6,606 nucleotides of DNA from Candidatus Omnitrophota bacterium. Its GTDB lineage: Bacteria; Omnitrophota; Gorgyraeia; Pluralincolimonadales; Pluralincolimonadaceae. The first letter of the stretch is position 1; every line of letters starts with the position of its first letter. The stretch is taken from contig JAQUSA010000054.1 in the NCBI GenBank assembly GCA_028715315.1, positions 1 to 6,606 on the forward strand. Direction: 5' to 3'. The translations under genes were made by a program, and so were the position numbers. This document shows positions 6,044-6,606 of the stretch, piece by piece. The notes beneath the pieces were generated by a model that saw nothing but the letters and a program-made list of their open reading frames with translations, was not told where the DNA came from and searched no databases.

Positions 6044-6130
6044 GCCAGCGGCTGAAATGGAACCGGGAAGTAAGCGGCAGTATCGAAGTAAGCAGCAAGG
6101 AAGGGTTTGAAAGCCGCTGGCAGCTTTTTT
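6044..6130 (+). terminator. terminator-like helix with T6 tract at the 3' end of the RNA
   Basis: GCCAGCGGCT (6044-6053) pairs perfectly with AGCCGCTGGC (6112-6121). AGC and six T (6125-6130) follow. The loop is 58 nt, much longer than in ordinary terminators. A small alternative hairpin, AAAGC (6110-6114) with GCTTT (6123-6127), uses bases 6112-6114 of the long helix, so the two cannot coexist. That could be a switch between terminating and non-terminating forms, or simply one 3' end. Confidence 0.5.
6067..6097 (+). repeat. 13-nt direct repeat, period 18
   Basis: GAAGTAAGCGGCA (6067-6079) and GAAGTAAGCAGCA (6085-6097) differ at one base and are spaced 18 nt start to start. Both sit in the 58-nt loop of the helix 6044-6053/6112-6121. 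They could be equivalent single-stranded binding sites in the RNA or part of a short reading frame; no function can be assigned. Confidence 0.6.
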
Positions 6131-6141
6131 GGCTTCCTCGC

Positions 6142-6175
6142 ATGGCAAGCGTTATCGCGCTTGCCATTTTGTTTT
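6142..6175 (+). terminator. strong intrinsic terminator
   Basis: A 10-bp perfect stem, ATGGCAAGCG (6142-6151) with CGCTTGCCAT (6158-6167), has a 6-nt loop and is followed by TTTTGTTTT (6167-6175). There is no T tract on the opposite strand, so it works in the + direction. It would end both the structured RNA and any read-through from the era operon just before the Crp-like gene. Confidence 0.85.
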
Positions 6176-6189
6176 ATAGCCTATATAAT
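6161..6189 (+). promoter_or_regulatory. strong sigma70-type promoter of the Crp/Fnr-like gene
   Basis: TTGCCA (6161-6166, 5 of 6) and TATAAT (6184-6189, 6 of 6) are separated by 17 bp. Predicted start is at 6196-6197, at the A of the ATG or one base before it, so the mRNA should be leaderless. The -35 lies in the 3' arm of the terminator stem at 6142-6167, a compact terminator/promoter overlap. Confidence 0.8.
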
Positions 6190-6196
6190 ACAGGGG

Positions 6197-6606
6197 ATGA
6201 ACCCTGCCAACGTAAGCAATTATGACAGAGCCGCGGTAGTAAGGAAGATACCGCTTTTTTCTGACCTCCCTCAGGTAGCGCAGAAGATGATAGAAGAGCG
6301 CTGCTATATAGCGGAGTACAGGAAGGACCATGTCCTGTACCGCGAAGGCCTTACGGCGGACTCTTTCTACTGTATAGTCTCAGGACGGGCCAAGGTGTTC
6401 GTGAAGACCCCTTCGGGAGAAGAGAAGACCCTCATATTCCTGCACAGGGGCGATTATGTAGGGATCGTATCCCTGCTTACGAACGAGCCCCATTCCGCTT
6501 CCGTGCAGATGATGAACGATTCGGTCGTCCTCAGGATAGACAAGAAGGATTTCAATTCGCTCATAAGCGAGATCCCGCAGCTTGCGCTGAAGCTCAGCGA
6601 ATCCCT
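6197..6606 (+). CDS. Crp/Fnr-family transcription regulator, N-terminal part (3' truncated)
   Basis: The frame opens at ATG 6197 and runs off the window; 136 residues are visible. IPLFSDLP (18-25) and the following beta-roll (FYCIVSGRAKVFVKTPSGEEKTL, then RGDYVGIVSLLTNEPHSASV) are the cyclic-nucleotide-binding fold of the Crp/Fnr superfamily. The DNA-binding helix-turn-helix should lie beyond the window. Aligned by motif to E. coli Crp, the cAMP-contacting Glu72 corresponds to Ile90 and Arg82 to His99, while the neighbouring Ser is kept (Ser100). cAMP binding is therefore unlikely. There is no N-terminal Cys cluster of the FNR type. The start is fixed by the promoter: AGGGG directly abuts the ATG and cannot act as a Shine-Dalgarno, and the TATAAT box ends 7 nt before the ATG, the typical leaderless spacing. 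It lies directly downstream of the structured RNA. Confidence 0.88.
   Translation, partial: MNPANVSNYDRAAVVRKIPLFSDLPQVAQKMIEERCYIAEYRKDHVLYREGLTADSFYCIVSGRAKVFVKTPSGEEKTLIFLHRGDYVGIVSLLTNEPHSASVQMMNDSVVLRIDKKDFNSLISEIPQLALKLSES

Larger units (their letters stand above)
5828..6130 (+). ncRNA. structured non-coding RNA, unassigned, with c-di-GMP-I-like core
   Basis: This stretch between two genes is packed with complementary segments and has no convincing coding sequence. Visible hairpins: GGTCCG 5840-5845 with CGGACC 5855-5860; TCGGTGCG 5867-5874 with CGCACCGA 5887-5894 (8 bp, 12-nt loop); ACCT 5927-5930 with AGGT 5954-5957, enclosing GGCC 5933-5936 with GGCC 5945-5948; GGTGGCAC 5955-5962 with GTGGTTACC 5974-5982; a nested arm ACCG 5986-5989 / CGGT 6026-6029, AAGG / CCTT, AGGC 6003-6006 / GCCT 6014-6017; and a 10-bp helix 6044-6053 with 6112-6121 followed by six T. 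A promoter-like element lies just upstream and a second terminator downstream (ending about 6175, a possible longer 3' end). I looked for RNase P RNA, tmRNA, SRP RNA, 6S RNA and 5S rRNA signatures and found none. Pairings are from reading by eye, not from an energy calculation. Confidence 0.65.

Noticed and set aside
6051..6070. T-box-like TGGAACCG string before the terminator
   Set aside because: The match is short, there is no specifier stem I or AGTA/GAA loop upstream, and the downstream gene is not an aminoacyl-tRNA or amino-acid gene.
6061..6100. Resemblance of GGAAGTAAGCGGC / GAAGTAAGCAGC to the SRP RNA GGAAGGAAGCAGC core
   Set aside because: The asymmetric loop and tetraloop context of SRP RNA are absent, the sequence occurs twice, and the expected pairing partners are missing.
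5917..6225. 102-codon + strand frame across the RNA locus
   Set aside because: It runs through all the hairpins, both terminator-like structures, the crp promoter and the Crp-like start. The protein resembles nothing and its start has no ribosome site.
1..6606. CRISPR arrays, insertion sequences, tRNA or rRNA genes, attachment sites
   Set aside because: No regularly spaced repeats, transposase motifs, terminal inverted repeats or tRNA/rRNA signatures were found on either strand.

Overview
The window looks like a chromosomal segment from an uncultured, moderately GC-rich, Gram-negative-type bacterium. Heavy use of AUA (Ile) and AGG (Arg) codons, a TMTC-like TPR glycosyltransferase, a TPR/metalloprotease protein and a giant activase-type protein together recall Candidatus Omnitrophota or a related PVC lineage. 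That placement is an inference from style and gene content, not from a marker comparison.

Layout. Bases 1-1157 hold the C-terminal part of a large 2-hydroxyacyl-CoA dehydratase activase-related protein (+ strand, 5' end outside the window). It converges on mazG (1158-1949, - strand) with no base between the two stop codons. A 39-bp divergent gap (1950-1988) carries two face-to-face promoters, one for mazG and one for a three-gene + strand unit. That unit is a secreted TPR protein with a gluzincin (peptidase MA-like) domain (1989-3152), the ribosome-assembly GTPase Era (3154-4050), and a multi-pass TMTC/DUF1736-like GT-C membrane protein with five C-terminal TPRs (4055-5797). The gaps of 1 and 4 bp indicate one transcript.

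The stretch 5798-6196 has no convincing protein gene. It looks like a self-contained RNA locus: its own promoter (5794-5821), about 300 nt of dense hairpins, and two successive terminator-like structures (6044-6130 and 6142-6175). Its core has several hallmarks of the cyclic di-GMP-I (GEMM) aptamer (GACGCAAAACC, GGGCCTAA, GGTTACCGA and a GAAA loop), but the usual 5' GGCAAACC segment is missing or rearranged. A 17-nt core element occurs twice, one copy split by a 20-nt hairpin. Downstream, a near-consensus sigma70 promoter (6161-6189), whose -35 box sits in the stem of the second terminator, drives a Crp/Fnr-family regulator (6197 to the window end, 3' truncated).

Two genes, the TPR-peptidase and the Crp-like regulator, have good promoters whose predicted start falls 0-3 nt before the ATG and have no usable Shine-Dalgarno, so both are probably leaderless. 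The RNA locus next to the regulator is the part most worth following up: it is either a variant c-di-GMP riboswitch reading through into the regulator, or an independent structured RNA.
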